Shown: positions 1 to 11,980, numbered from the stretch's first letter. The stretch is DNA of 64,000 bases from Cenococcum geophilum 1.58 (GCA_001692895.1 KV748181.1:3601640-3665639); one strand, 5' to 3'. Made by a program: numbers and translations. Notes: generated by a model from the sequence alone, not told the origin.

Positions 1-360
1 TAAGCATAAACGGTGATAATATATAGCGAAGTAGGTATTATTAAGCTATGTACATAAACTGCGTGATAAAGTCAAGACGTTGCGTAAGGAAAGAAGGTAG
101 GGAAACGGGAAGAAAGGGCATATATCGTTGACTTGGTTGCTTAGTCAATACATGCATAGGCAAAATAGGGTTTAGGTTATAGTCCTGGCAGAACTTGGCA
201 GAATTTGGTGGAACTTAGCAGAATATAGCAGAATGCCGTAGATTGCCGTTAGATTGCCATTAGATTGCCGTTAGATTGCTATTTCGCGGTTAGTCTCTAA
301 TTGCTAAGTTAGTAGAAATAGGTGGATATATATAAGGTGTTACGGGGGTGTCCTATAATA
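1..360 (-). repeat. 3' LTR of element 1 (edge-truncated)
   Basis: Matches 7833-8193 along its length with scattered C/T and G/A differences. The first nine bases present in the other copy (TGTTACGGA) would lie just left of the window. It contains the phrase GGCAGAACTTGGCAGAA, which recurs in other terminal regions of this window. Confidence 0.9.
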
Positions 361-376
361 GTACCCCCCCTTTAAA
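361..376 (-). promoter_or_regulatory. Polypurine tract of element 1
   Basis: On the minus strand this is a run of A and G (AAAGGGGGGG core) immediately before the 3' LTR, the expected plus-strand priming site for reverse transcription. It fixes the element's orientation as minus. Confidence 0.7.
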
Positions 377-1825
377 CTCGAGCTTCTGCGAGATGGGGCT
401 GTAGTAGTTCTAGGTGGAGTTTATAAAAGTCTTTTGCGGCTTATATAAGTCCTATAGAGTTAACGGGTTCCTATAAGGACTTAGTAAAGCCTCTCCATTT
501 CATAAGATACATATATTAGCGTTTCCGTTTATTATACTTAATATCATTAATTCTTTTAATAAAGTACTTATTCTTACCATCTACTTTAACTAGTAGGGGA
601 GGGTCTTATATCTATCTAGGCAGGGCATTTAATACGGGGATAGTAGGGTGGAGGACTGACGTATAGAATACGGGGTAGATTTTAACCGTATTAGGGAGCT
701 TTAATCGGTAGGTATAAGGAGAGATAACCTTTTTAACCTTATAAGGGCCAGCGTTCTTCCAATTAAGTTTCTTAGTAGGTTATTTCGTGTTTAGATTTCT
801 TATGTCTAGCTAGACGAAATTACTAATTTAATAGGCCGGTGCTGGGGTTTATTTCTTATTCACTGCGGCTTTATAGACAGATTAAGCCCATATTATCTTA
901 TCAGTAAGAAACTATTATAGTTCTTTTATCTTCTTTATGAATTTATTTGCTTCTATAATTTGTAAGGCGTAATAAGTAGGGTAAGGAATATTACTAAAGG
1001 GTTTAAAACCCATTTGTGGGTACTAGCCGTAATTAGCTAGAAATGGGGAGACTTTCGTGGTTTCCGAGACGGAGTTATTTGCAGTAAACTCAACAAATAC
1101 GAGCTAGTTAATCTAGTTATCCTATAAATACGACGTGTATATCCGAATATACTATTCCATTATAGCATTTACGCGTTCCGTTTAGCTATCCGTTTCTAAA
1201 TAATACGTAGTAAATAACAGTGCTTTAATGCGGAGTTAAGTAGTTAGTTCTTTCTAGAATACCAAGATAAACTAGCTACCTTTATTGGAGATAATCGTTT
1301 TAGGGAGTCCGTAAAGTTTCTATATATAATCTAGGAATAGTTAGGCGATAGTAGGCGTTAATATATTAGGGCAGGCGATTAAGTATCTTATTTTAGATAG
1401 TCGGTCTATAACTACTATAATGTTCATACAGCCTCTACTCTTAGGAAGGTTAACAATAAAGTTAATTAAGATATCCTTCTATCTTCGGTCCGGAATAGGC
1501 AGCGGCTTTAAAAGACCGTTATACATCTTATATAAGGCTTTAGCTTATTAGCAGGTATAGCAGCTAGAGACGTACCTTTGTGTTATATTATACATATTCG
1601 GCCAATAATACTCCTATTGGAGTAGTTTTAGGGTCTTTTCTTAGCCTAGGTGGCCGGCAACAGATAGATTGTATATATATTTAAGGAGTTTAAGCTTAAG
1701 CTTATTATAATTAGGGATAACTAGACGGTTCTAGTAATATAAGCGGTTTCCGCGGGCTTTATATTTACTTAGAGAAATCTTTTTAGAGCGTCTAATGCTA
1801 TCTTCGTCAGGAAAACGGGAGGGTG

Positions 1826-1945
1826 GTAGGGGCTAGCCAGGGGCTAGCCCGGGGCTGGCCCGGGGTCATTTTAGCTGGATCCGCTGATCTGCTCATGTAC
1901 ACTTATTTACGCTAGCCCGGGGCTAGCCCGGGGCCCATATTAGCA
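1826..1945. repeat. Subterminal GCTAGCCCGGGG repeats, left
   Basis: GGGGCTAGCC and GGGGCTGGCC variants recur at least five times in two clusters next to the left TIR. The unit is near-palindromic and recurs inside the right end of the same element. Confidence 0.75.
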
Positions 1946-1954
1946 ACATTAACA

Positions 1955-2020
1955 CATTTTATTACGTTTTATACGTTTTATTACATTTTATACGTTTTAT
2001 TACATTTTATATAATATTTC
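1955..2020. repeat. AT-rich short tandem repeat
   Basis: Alternating TTATTACATTTTA and TTATACGTTTTA units of about 12 to 23 bp, four to five times, between the GC-rich subterminal repeats and the core of the TIR element. Confidence 0.65.
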
Positions 2021-2119
2021 CTATAGCTGCAATATGTAATTATAATAAAATTCAAAAATTCAATTAAATTTAGTAGTTATAAGGATCTATAAAGGTTAGT
2101 ACTATTCGTCATGAGGTCT

Positions 2120-3135
2120 TCCCACAAACTGTCCTTCGCAAGTATTGATATCCGTGGGCATGGTTGTGACTGTCCTACTGGCCTGTCCTACCTGTCCTAG
2201 CCTGTCCTACCTGTCCTACCTGTCCTGTCCTACCTGTCCTACCTGTCTACCTGTCCTACCCTCTACCTGTCCTACTCCACTGCTCCCTACCTGTCCTACT
2301 GTCTACGACTAGCCTGACCCGGTGTCACTACCTGACAGTGTTGATACGGGCATAGGTCCTCGTCGGTCCTGTCTCGTGCCTAACATGATGCGGAATGCCT
2401 GTATTTTCCCGCGTTTGGCGCGACTGTGTACCTTTACATTGGTTCTACCGGTACTACCTGGTCTCCCTCCTTAGCCCTGGCACATTTGTACGGCTGTCCT
2501 ACGGCTTAGGTCGGACTACGATGTCTTTCAAGTTGAGGTTGCTAACTGATGTCATACGTTCTATGTTCTGGCTCCGTGACACGGAGCTGAGGTCTTGGAT
2601 ACCTAGTGGTTGCTTTGCTACCTGTCCTACCTGTCCTACTGTCCGTGGCCGATGGACCGTCTTAGTTCTGGCGACGTGTCGTAAGGTCCACTTCCATTGT
2701 TCTGGCGGACTGATCGTCTAGTTGTCTACTGGGGGCGAGAGGTCGTCTTGGGTCTGTCACATTTGGAGTCAGGCTCTGGGCATGTCTGGTCCTGACGTGC
2801 TTATGTGTTCTGTTCTCTCGATACTTGCGACGATTATATCTGATTCTGCCGCATCCGGTCTCTCTCCTCCTCTCGGGCGTTCGCTACGGCATGTGCTTAA
2901 GGCGCTACCTGGTCTGGTTGTATTTAACAGCATGAGGTCTACTCTATGGGGTGCTGCCACACCTAAGAGCTAGGCCTTGTAATTCGATTATTTCCGATTT
3001 GTCGTTTCTGCCGATCGGCCGGATACTCACGTGGATATCGATCTTTCTCTTAGAGACTCTAGGAGATCGGATGAGTCATTATTGATCGAGCGTAATTCGA
3101 ATAGTTACTGAATTCGATTCGTCGTTGAGAGTTTG
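2120..3135. other. RIP-spared core of the TIR element, no recognised gene
   Basis: Base composition changes sharply here: CpG, CpA and TpG are normal and TpA is not enriched. The left part (2176-2300) is a degenerate CCTACCTGT minisatellite, and the same unit returns near 2619-2640. Short open frames exist on both strands (for example 2395-2721 and 2722-2973 on plus), but none resembles a known protein and all are consistent with chance in stop-poor sequence. Captured single-copy host DNA is one explanation for the absence of RIP; I do not assign a function. Confidence 0.5.
2176..2300. repeat. CCTACCTGT minisatellite
   Basis: About a dozen imperfect 8-9 bp units CCTACCTGT or CCTGTCCTA run in tandem with small indels. 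Confidence 0.75.
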
Positions 3136-3260
3136 CTGGCTGGTCGTTTAAACGATTATCGTCTGGCTTCTGGCGACGGTCGTCTGGTTCGTGGCGACGG
3201 TCGTCCGCGTACTGGTACGAGCCGTCTGGTCGTTCGGTGGGTTGTGCTTACGTGCGACGG

Positions 3261-3500
3261 AGGTCGTCTGGTTCTGGCGACGGTCGTCTGGTTCTGGCGA
3301 CGGTCGTCTGGTTCTGGCGACGGTCGTCTGGTTCTGGCGACGGTCGTCTGGTTCTGCGACGTCGTCTGGTTCTGGCGACGGTCGTCTGGTTCTGGCGACG
3401 GTCGTCTGGTTCTGGCGACGTCGTCTGGTTCTGGCGACGGTCGTCTGGTTCTGGCGACGGTCGTCTGGTTCTGGCGACGGTCGTCTGGTTCTGGTCACAG
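3261..3500. repeat. 20 bp minisatellite, about 12 units
   Basis: The unit GGTCGTCTGGTTCTGGCGAC repeats about twelve times almost without change, with a few 1-3 bp deletions, and degenerate units begin as early as 3170. Because the unit has no stop codon in any forward frame, three overlapping open frames appear across it; I treat these as artefacts of the repeat. Confidence 0.92.
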
Positions 3501-3823
3501 TCCTCTGGCTACCGTTCTGGTGCCTCCCTAAGTAGGGAGGATGTAAGGAAGGAAGGAAGGGTAAAGGTGGCATTTAGGTGTACAAGGGGTATGCAAAGGC
3601 ACGTGTAGAGGCTGTCGGGAATATAGCGGGACCCGATGGTACTTCGGACGATTTAGATGATAAGGAAATCAAAGTCCTGCTAGGAGCCTACTAGGAAGCC
3701 TGCTAGGAGCCTGCCCGGAGGCCTTTAGGATTTTAATACCCTAATAGCAATAAATATAATAATAGTAATAATATTTATTTTATAGCTATAAGCTAGCATA
3801 GTGCTAGCGTATAGCTCTAGGGC

Positions 3824-3980
3824 TTAGCTAATATGGCTAAAAGCTAGCCCTAGGCTAGGGGGGGTTAGCTAATATAGCTAAAAGCTAGCCCTAGGCTAGG
3901 GGGGGTNAGCTAATATGGCTAAAAGCTGGCCCNGGGCNAGGGGGGGTTAGCTAATATGGCGGAAAGCTAGCCCCGGGCCC
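3824..3980. repeat. 41 bp tandem repeat at right end of TIR element
   Basis: Four units begin at 3824, 3865, 3906 and 3947 (TTAGCTAATATGGCTAAAAG followed by a CTAGCCCTAGG part and a G run). It is the counterpart of the GCTAGCCC repeats at the left end. Several N bases fall here, so copy number may be misassembled. Confidence 0.85.
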
Positions 3981-5954
3981 TAAAAACACTTTTAGCGAAA
4001 CCAAATTTCCTGCGCCACTTCCCGTTTTCCTGACGTTATATTAGCTTAAGCGTCTCTTAAATAAACTTATTATTTAGGTATTCGTTAACTATAATCTGTT
4101 CAATTAATCGATTAGTTATTTTAAGGACGTATACCATAAGATCTTTAGTAGGAGGGTTAAATAGTTTAGGGCGAAGCAGGGTCTGATTTTGGTAAGAGCG
4201 CGCTTCTTTTAAGGCTAGCGCGTCTTACAAGTATTAGGTTAGAGTATTAGGCTTCTGGCCTTAGACGCCTAGGTAGTACGTAATTAAGAATTAGAAACGA
4301 GACAGATATTCTAACTAGCGGGCCTAACGGTAACTTAGCTATTTTGTGGTCGTAAAGTACTATAGGTTCTTATAGTCGCTAAGGACCTTAATTAGAAATC
4401 CAGCGCCTTCTAGTTCGGGTTGCTATTATTTAAAATATCTAATAATAGCTAACAATTCCTTATTATAGATCTTATAGTTGCATTTAGCTGGGCTTAGTTA
4501 TTTTAAAAAGTATGCTACAGGGTATAATACTCTATCCTCATTATATTGAAACAGGATGCCTCCAGTGACGTAGTTAGATAAGTCGGCTTCTATAACACTT
4601 ATTTGGTTTAGGTTAAAGTATTAGAGCATAGGCGCAGTAGTAAATATAACCTTTAGATAGGCAAAGGCCTTCTTATATTCCTTATTAAAGATAAAGACTT
4701 TATCCTTTTGGGTTAGAGCTATAAGGGGTGAAACTAGGGCAGAGAAGTTATTAATAAACTGTTAATAGAAATTAGCAAATCCTATAAAGGCTCTTACGTC
4801 CTTAACGTTCTTAGGTTCTTACTAGTTTATAATTACTTTGACTTTCTTTAGGTTTATTTATATACCGTTTATAAAAATAAGGAGTTTAAGGTATAGGACT
4901 TCCGTTTTATGGAACTCGCATTTATCTATATCTAATTATAGACTAGCTCCGTATAGGGCTTATAAAACAAGGTTAATGTGTTTCCGATATTCGGTTAGGT
5001 TATTACTATATATTAAGATGTCGTCGATATAAGCAGTATAGAAGATGTTTAAGTAGGGGCGTAGGGTATTATTTATATAATGTTAAAACGAGCTTAGAGC
5101 GTTTGCGAGGCCAAATAGCGTTACTAAGTATTTAAATAATCCATACTAAGTACGAAATATAGTAAGCTATTTATCTCCTTTTACTATACGGAGGCGGTTA
5201 AATGCAAAGATAATATTAAGCTTTGTATAGTAGCGAGCCTTACTTAGTCGGTTTAGTATCTCTTATATTAATAGGATCGGATATCGGTTCTTAATAGTAA
5301 CGGTATTAAGAGCTTGGTAGTCTATATAGAAGCATAGACCGCCGCCGGGTTTCTTAATAAAGATTACTAGTGCGGCTATAGGCGATAAGCTTACTCTAAT
5401 AAATCCTTTACTTAGGTTCTTATCTAAATACTTTTATAGTACTTGGAGTTCATTTTGGGATATCCTATATAAGGGTCTAAATCTAGGCTGCTTTCCTTCT
5501 TTAAGTATAATCTTATAGTCATACAATCGGTATTCCGGTAGCTTATCGGCTTCCTTCCGTAAAAATGCCTCTAGGCGGTTATGGTACTCTACTAGTACCT
5601 TTATAGCAGGGTTAGTGTGCTTCTTTAGTGCTAAGGCCTTCTTAATATTAGCTATAGTGATAGCAAAGATCATATATTTAGGTTTCTTAGTAAGTTACAC
5701 TAACGAAGTAGCTCTAATTATATAGATATCTAGGGTACCGAGCTCGCTCGGATTGTCTATAGTTTCTTATTCGGGTTTAGGTTTAGTATTAGGTACGGAG
5801 TTAGTGTTAAATTTAGGTTCGGGTTCTTTAAGAATCCTTTTTATAGTTAGATACTAGTCCTTCTAATATCTTTATATAGTAAGCTTAAGCTTCTACCTAT
5901 CTTTAGGCAGTATAGTACTTAGGGCCAATTTGTGGAGTTTAGTGGAATTCCCAG

Positions 5955-6090
5955 ATCCTTAATAGATATTAGTAGAAATCTTACGCTAGTGGAATTCGGT
6001 GGAATTCCTAGGTTAGTGGAATCTAGTAGATTCTTTAGGCGTGGGGTGGATATTGGTAGAAATCTTAGGCTAGTGGATTTTAGCGGATTC
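5955..6090. repeat. Imperfect tandem duplication inside element 1
   Basis: The phrase GATATTAGTAGAAATCTTA at about 5967 recurs about 85 bp later as GATATTGGTAGAAATCTTA, each followed by CTAGTGGA(A/T)TT. It is a short degenerate repeat in the gag-protease part of the element. Confidence 0.5.
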
Positions 6091-7823
6091 CCTAGATTTT
6101 AGTTTGGGGTTAAGGCAGTACGTTATATAACACTTCTACTTATAACGGGAGGCGGTAAATAGAAGCTTAAGGTTATCCTAATTAATAGTTACCTTATATA
6201 GCTTTATCTAGGGTTATTTAAGGATTACTAAGTAACCTAGGGTGGTAACGAAAAGCTTAATTAGTTCTTTATAGTTCAGGTATTAGAGTCTTAGGGTTAC
6301 TATATAGGTGATACGGCCTAAGATAGTGCGTTTACTATTAAATCTAAATACATTAATATGCCGGTTAAGGGGGGTTAGGGTAAAACTATTATCTTATATA
6401 AAGATTTTATTAATAAATCCTATACCGCTAGCTCCTGTATTAATTAGGATTTAAGCGTTAGCCTATTAACTATTCTACTAAAGATAATAGTCGATAGTTA
6501 TACTACGGTCCTAAGAGTTAGAGTTTATAACGTTAAATGTATTTAATAAGATCTTGTAGTAGAGCCGTCCTAGAAAGCAACTTAGCTCTAAAACCTTCTT
6601 TTTAGAGGTAATTAGGGTAGAGTTCTTATGGGATATTGGCTATAGCTTTATCCTTATAAATGGTGCTTACTAGATATAGGGGTGGAACCAGATAAAGATC
6701 GGGAACGGTAACTGGAAGATTAATATGGTAAACGGCTGCCAGTACTGGCCGTTTATAAATTATTTTAGGGTATAGGGACGGAGCAGTAGTTTAAGAGGTG
6801 GGAGCCACTTTTATATTTAAAGTAGAGGCCTAGCTTAATATATTATTTTTATTTAAAGGACCCTAATAGGGCGTATCCTAGGGTCCTAGTGTTAATATCT
6901 ATGGCGTTAGGGTGCTTGGGTTAAGACGATAACTTAGTAAACATTTATAGGGTTGTTATATTATACTAATAAACGGGCTTTAGTATAAGGCGTAGTATAT
7001 TGTTATACCGTTTATTAATAACATTTATATAGGCGTTAAGAGTTTCTGGGAGGTCTACGCCTATTAAGGAGGTTTTTAGTTTAGGGCTTAAGGACTTAAT
7101 AAGGCTGTTAATTAGTACGGAGTTATTCCAGCCTATTTCCTTTGCGTAGCGGTTAAATTTAGAGAAGTATATTAGGAAACTTTTCTTTTCTTAAGTTATT
7201 TGGTTTATTTTTTTTTAAGCAGTAGCTTAGCGGTTCGGGTTACCGTATATAGCTTTAAGAAGTATAACTAGGCTTTATACTAAGTTTGGTTAGAGAGGTT
7301 TAATAAGGTTAGCTGTGTCTCCTCCTAGTTAACTTAAGGCGTAATAAAGTCGGTTAGCTTTAGTTAGGTAGCGGTTAGCATTACTAGTTAGCTTATTCTT
7401 AAGCCGGCTTAAGAATAACTAAAGCTCTTATTATTTACCGGTAAATACTAGGGGGTCTAGTAGTTTCTCAGATTATTTTAGTGCAGTAGTCGGTTCTATA
7501 GAATAAGTAACTACTACTAATTTAGGGCTTACGTTTCGCGTGTTTATCTCCAGAGATAGCGTTTAGTCTTAGGGCCTTAATATAGGCATCTTAAGGATAC
7601 GGACTTCTTCTTAAAGTGCTTTAATTAATTATTGTTATCGTGCTTCTTGTTTAGCTTGCTATTAAGTTAAAGTGGCTTAGTGCTATGCAAGGGCGTCTAT
7701 AAAGGACTTCTATATACCTACTAATTGTTTTTAGAGTGCAGCTATAATAGCGTCGGCCGTTGCGGGGGCTTTAGGGTCGTTCTGCATTTTCGGAGGGTAG
7801 TATAGGTTTTTAACGCAACGTAG

Positions 7824-8193
7824 TGTTACGGAGTAAGCATAAACGGTAATAATATATAGCGAAGTAGGTATTATTAAGCTATATACATAAACTGCGTGAT
7901 AAAGTTAAGACGTTGCGTAAGGAAAGAAGGTAGGGAAACGGGAAGAAAGGGCATATATCGTTGACTTAGTTGCTTAGTTAACACGTACATAGGTAAAATA
8001 GGGTTTAGGTTATAGTCCTAGCAGAACTTAGCAGAATTTAGTGGAACTTGGCAGAATATAGCAGAATGCCGTAGATTGCCATTAGATTGCTATTAGATTG
8101 CCGTTAGATTGCTATTTCGCGGTTAGTCTCTAATTGCTAAGTTAGTGGAAATAGGTAGATATATGTAAGGTGTTACGGGGGTGTCCCGTAATA
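7824..8193 (-). repeat. 5' LTR of element 1
   Basis: A 370 bp LTR beginning TGTTACGGAG and ending CCCGTAATA in plus orientation; the ends are inverted TGTTACGG/CCGTAACA after allowing for C-to-T change. The right flank (GGTAG, 8194-8198) is LTR sequence of family A, showing insertion into an older element. Confidence 0.88.
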
Positions 8194-8452
8194 GGTAGGG
8201 ACTATAGTCCTTTAAATACATAACTATACTCCTAAGAAATCCTCTTTATATGTGAGGTATGTCTTATATATAAGGTACGTAAGTTCCTTCTATTTCTCTT
8301 ATTTAATATATAGCACGTTATATAACCTTAATTACAATTCCTTATTATATAGTTTTATTAGCTCCATTCTAGACTATACCTTAATTAACTAACTAGCTGC
8401 TTTTAACTCCTCTCCTAGTAGTTATAATATTGTACTTAAAGCGTTTATAATA
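8194..8452 (-). repeat. Truncated 3' LTR of A1
   Basis: Matches the right-hand 60 percent of the A3 LTR (60713-61136) and, reversed, the LTRs of A+. The left part is missing here because element 1 inserted at 8193. Confidence 0.85.
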
Positions 8453-9136
8453 CTATCTCCCTCCCTTTTATCTTTGTCTTTAAAGATCCTTAATATCTCT
8501 AAGTTATTTACTAGAGGTGTAATACCTATCTAATTAATTTAGTTAATATTATTGCTTATTATACCTAAAGCTTTTTCTTCTTTATACGCCCAACGTCGTG
8601 CCCGCACTATTACTGCAATATTATTACTTAGTGAAATTATACTATCTCTATGTTCCTATTATGCGAAAAAGGGATTAGTTTATATTATATTAGCGAGCCC
8701 TTTATCTTAATAACCGTCTTCTTGCTTAGAGTACACTAAAGCGAATATTTATTTATCCTATAACATTTGCTCTACTTTTAATATTAAATATACACGTTTT
8801 ATTACTCTTAATAGTTATCTAGTTCCCTAGTTAATTTGCCTTAAGGTTATATATTTAATCTACTGCTACTTATCTTAATAGTAAACTATCTTAGGCTCTT
8901 GCTAAATTAGAATATTCCTATAATGCGGAATAGAAAGCCTTAAATACTTATATCGCGGTATCTGCTTAGTTACTTCGTCTTAAAAAGGTTTATAAAAAGG
9001 TCTGTTCTAAGAAGTAGAAATTTATAGAATAAGGTTTATAGAAACTTAGCGATAAAAGAACGGATTTTCTTTTAACTAAGAGGGAAACAGATCTAAGTAG
9101 TTCGGCAACTACTTCTCTTAGGTCCCTTTTAGGTAA

Positions 9137-9335
9137 TGTTAGAATGTATATGTCAGAATATATAGACAGAGGGTACGCGGTCACGTGTCTCTGATTAGTT
9201 ACCCTTATGATGACTAATCAGCCCCCTACTTAGGCACTGCGATCCTTACAATCCTTTGCTATTAACATCTATACAGAACAATTATCATACTATCTACGAA
9301 CCGTAGCTACGTAATATCCCCTTGTGTAACCAACA
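9137..9335. mobile_element. Solo LTR, 199 bp, in A1
   Basis: Comparison with A3 (around 61815-61830) shows an extra segment in A1. It begins TGTTAG, ends CAACA and is flanked by GGTAA at 9132-9136 and 9336-9340, a 5 bp target duplication typical of LTR retroelements. It contains an inverted pair CTGATTAGT/ACTAATCAG. The body keeps CpA and CpG and so is much less RIPed than its host, suggesting a recent or low-copy insertion. Copia-type ends are likely but the family is not identified. Confidence 0.8.
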
Positions 9336-10539
9336 GGTAACTTATTTTTTAGTAATTCTTTTTTATTAATACTACCTAACCTAATTTCTTCTAATACTCC
9401 TGTACCTTTCTTATAGCGTTTTTTAAATTCTCTAGTAGTTCCTAGGTAGTCTTATTATAGCTTATTTACTTAACCTTATACTATATTTTATTGTTAATAT
9501 CCTTATAACTAATAATCTTTAAAACTTGCTATTTATTTTCCTTTTATCCTTTATATATATCTGCCTTATAGACTAGTGGCTTAATATTTTTATATGCTAG
9601 CTTTAGCATTGCGATGTATTATATAGGGTAGATCTTTATCTTAGCTAGTAAGTTTAACTTAAATATAACCAGTGAAATCCTTTATATAATTTTAAAAGGT
9701 CTTAATCTAATATAGTCTAATTTCTTACTTAATTGTTAACTCTTAAAATTTTTATATAGTAGCTATACTTTATCTCCCTCCTTAAGATCTAGTCCCTTAG
9801 ATCTTTTAGTATTATAATACCTTTTTATTTTTTCTTATACCTTTTTTACTAATTCTATAAGGTTTATATAAAGATTTATTAATATCTTTATTCTTTCTTT
9901 AGCTATACTACTCGTTTTCTTTACTTGCTATAGTAATAACGATATTCTTAGCTTATATCCGTAATTTGCTTTAAATAGTAATATGCCTATTTCTTTTTAT
10001 AGTGTTATATTATATATAAACTATATAATTAGTAATAATAATACCTAACTATTCTGTGCGTAATTAATATAATATTTTAGATATTATTCTAGCGTCTAAT
10101 TTAATTTTTCTATTTAACCGTCCGTCTGCGGATAATATATAGTAGAAGTTACTACTCTAACTCCCTATTCTGCTAAGAATACCTTCTAAAATACTGCTAT
10201 AAATCTTAAATCTCTATCTAATATAATCTTACTTAGTGCTCCGTATCTTATAAACACTTCTTAATATAGATTTTAGTAATATCTTCCGCTAAGATTTCTT
10301 TTATATATGCTATAAAGTAGCCCTATTTAGTTAACTTGTCCACTATTACTAAGATTATATTATGCTCTTATTTAGTAATAGAATCTCTTAACTTTAGTAA
10401 CTTAATAATAAAGTCCTATAATATAACCTCCTATAATCTCTTTAGTATTTTAATAAGTTATAGTCCTCTATATAGCTTATACCTTATTAGTTTATTTCTT
10501 TAATAATCTAAGCACTCTTTTATTACTTTTCTAGCTATA

Positions 10540-10963
10540 ACGTGTTTCACCACCAAGCGAGCAGCCCCACCGAGCGAGCAACGTCAAAACTCACCAAAAA
10601 TCAGAAAAATCACATCTTTATATCTCAACAACCACTTAATAATAAATTTTAATAATTTAAATTTAGACTTTTATATACACTCTGCAGCTTCTATTAAAGT
10701 TNNATAGTAATTAGTTTAGTNGTTTTTAAGATANNNNNNNNNNNNNNNNNNNNNNNNNNNNNNNNNNNNTATCTTAAAAACNACTAAACTAATTACTATN
10801 NAACTTTAATAGAAGCTGCAGAGTGTATATAAAAGTCTAAATTTAAATTATTAGAATTTATTATTAAGTGGTTGTTGAGATATAAAGATGTGATTTTTCT
10901 GATTTTTGGTGAGTTTTGACGTTGCTCGCTCGGTGGGGCTGCTCGCTTGGTGGTGAAACACGT
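10540..10963. mobile_element. Foldback MITE with TA target duplication
   Basis: Two arms of 194 bp (10540-10733 and 10770-10963) are inverted copies with only one visible mismatch (10649 versus 10854). The ends read ACGTGTTTCACCACCAAGCG and TA lies on both sides (10538-10539 and 10964-10965), fitting a Tc1/mariner-class non-autonomous element. It lacks RIP wear. The centre is a 36-base run of N. The empty site is seen in A3 near 63025, where the A1 flanks are joined. The arms encode nothing credible. Confidence 0.85.
10734..10769. other. Assembly gap at centre of the foldback element
   Basis: Thirty-six N bases. Isolated N positions in the arms (10702-10703, 10721 versus 10782, 10800-10801) are exact mirror images about the gap centre, as if reads of both arms were collapsed. 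Confidence 0.9.
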
Positions 10964-11980
10964 TACCCTAGATTCTATCAATAATATACTTTTCCTAAAG
11001 TCTTAATATTAAGCCTATTACTCCGTTATGTCCTTAAGTTATTCCCTTATAGAAATCTTCTACGAAATACTCTATAATGCTTTTTAGGATATACTTCGCT
11101 TCTTAACTTTTGTATATATTTAACTGTGGATTTTCTAGCTGTATTTCTAAAATTCTTTATACTTAAAAGCTTTCTAGTGTTTTATAGACTCTTCTTAGTT
11201 TATTATCCTCTTAAGTTACTACTAGCTTAGGGTAATTATATCTAATTAATCCGTCCTTATCTCTGCGTAGTATTGCTCCTAATAGTTTCTTATTATTCTC
11301 TAGTTTAGCTTTCCTACTTAGCGCGTCTACTCTTGTATTTTTAGTTCCTTTAGTATATTAAATCTTAAAATAGTATTTTGTAAGTATCTCTGCCTATCTA
11401 ACTTATCTCTAATTAAGTTTTTTTATTATTAGGAACCCTATTAGGTTCTTATAATCCGTTTTAACTATAAATAGTTTTTCTATACCTTATAAGAATGCTC
11501 TTTATTCCTTAAGTGCTATAACTATACCTAATAACTCCTTATTATAAACGTTATAGTTTAACTCTAGTAGTATTATCTTCCAACTATAGTATACTACTAG
11601 ATACTATACGTCCTTATACTTCTATAGCAAATATACTCCTAATATAAAGTTTAATATATCCGTTTTTATAACCGTATCTAGTCCTAGTTAGTAGATCTTA
11701 AGGATTAGCTCCTAGGTAAATAACTTCTTAAGTTTTTAAAATAGCTTCTTCTACTTATCTCCCTATATCTATAGTTCTTCTTTTTTTTATAAGCCTAGTA
11801 AATAGTTTAATATTCTTTAACTATTATGCTATAAACCTTCTATAGTAGTTGCAAACCCCTAAAAATAACCTTAATTATGTTATATTCTCTAGTTCTTACC
11901 AACTTACTATAGCTTAAATTTTCTTTATGTCTATATTAATATGACTTAGTTTAATAATAAATCTAACGAAATCTGTCTTC

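Larger units (their letters stand above)
1805..4035. mobile_element. 2.2 kb TIR element with repeat-filled, RIP-spared core
   Basis: Inverted ends CGTCAGGAAAACGGGA (1805-1820) and its complement (4020-4035) delimit an insertion between the RNase H and integrase parts of element 1. After the TIRs both ends carry GC-rich subterminal repeats built on GCTAGCCC(C/T)GGG. The interior is a chain of unrelated tandem arrays plus about 1 kb of higher-GC sequence that lacks the TpA excess around it. I find no transposase, so it is probably non-autonomous. The flanking bases do not give a clear target duplication (CTT left, TTA right), so the superfamily is undetermined. A few N bases at 3907-3938 mark uncertain sequence. 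Confidence 0.75.
1..8193 (-). mobile_element. Ty3/Gypsy LTR retrotransposon (element 1), RIP-worn fossil
   Basis: Two near-identical LTRs (1-360, cut by the window edge, and 7824-8193) bracket a minus-strand internal region. Reading leftward, gag-like sequence lies about 7800-6850, protease about 6700-5700, reverse transcriptase about 5480-4550, RNase H about 4500-4100 and integrase about 1700-900. The start of the RT domain is still directly readable at 5434-5490 (KQPRFRPLYRISQNELQVL), a standard Gypsy RT entry. A polypurine tract abuts the left (3') LTR. The element is broken many times by RIP-type change and is split by a 2.2 kb TIR element. It sits inside the LTR of the neighbouring family A copy (A1), so it is younger than that copy. 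Family assignment is firm from domain order; the exact left end lies outside the window. Confidence 0.9.

Noticed and set aside
2395-2973. Two adjacent plus-strand open frames in the TIR element core
   Set aside because: No similarity to a known protein, poor codon pattern, and they overlap minisatellite sequence.
3133-3608. Several overlapping open frames on both strands
   Set aside because: They exist only because the 20 bp repeat lacks stop codons; the products are simple repeats.
10796-10981. Minus-strand open frame
   Set aside because: It lies entirely in one arm of the foldback element and its flank.
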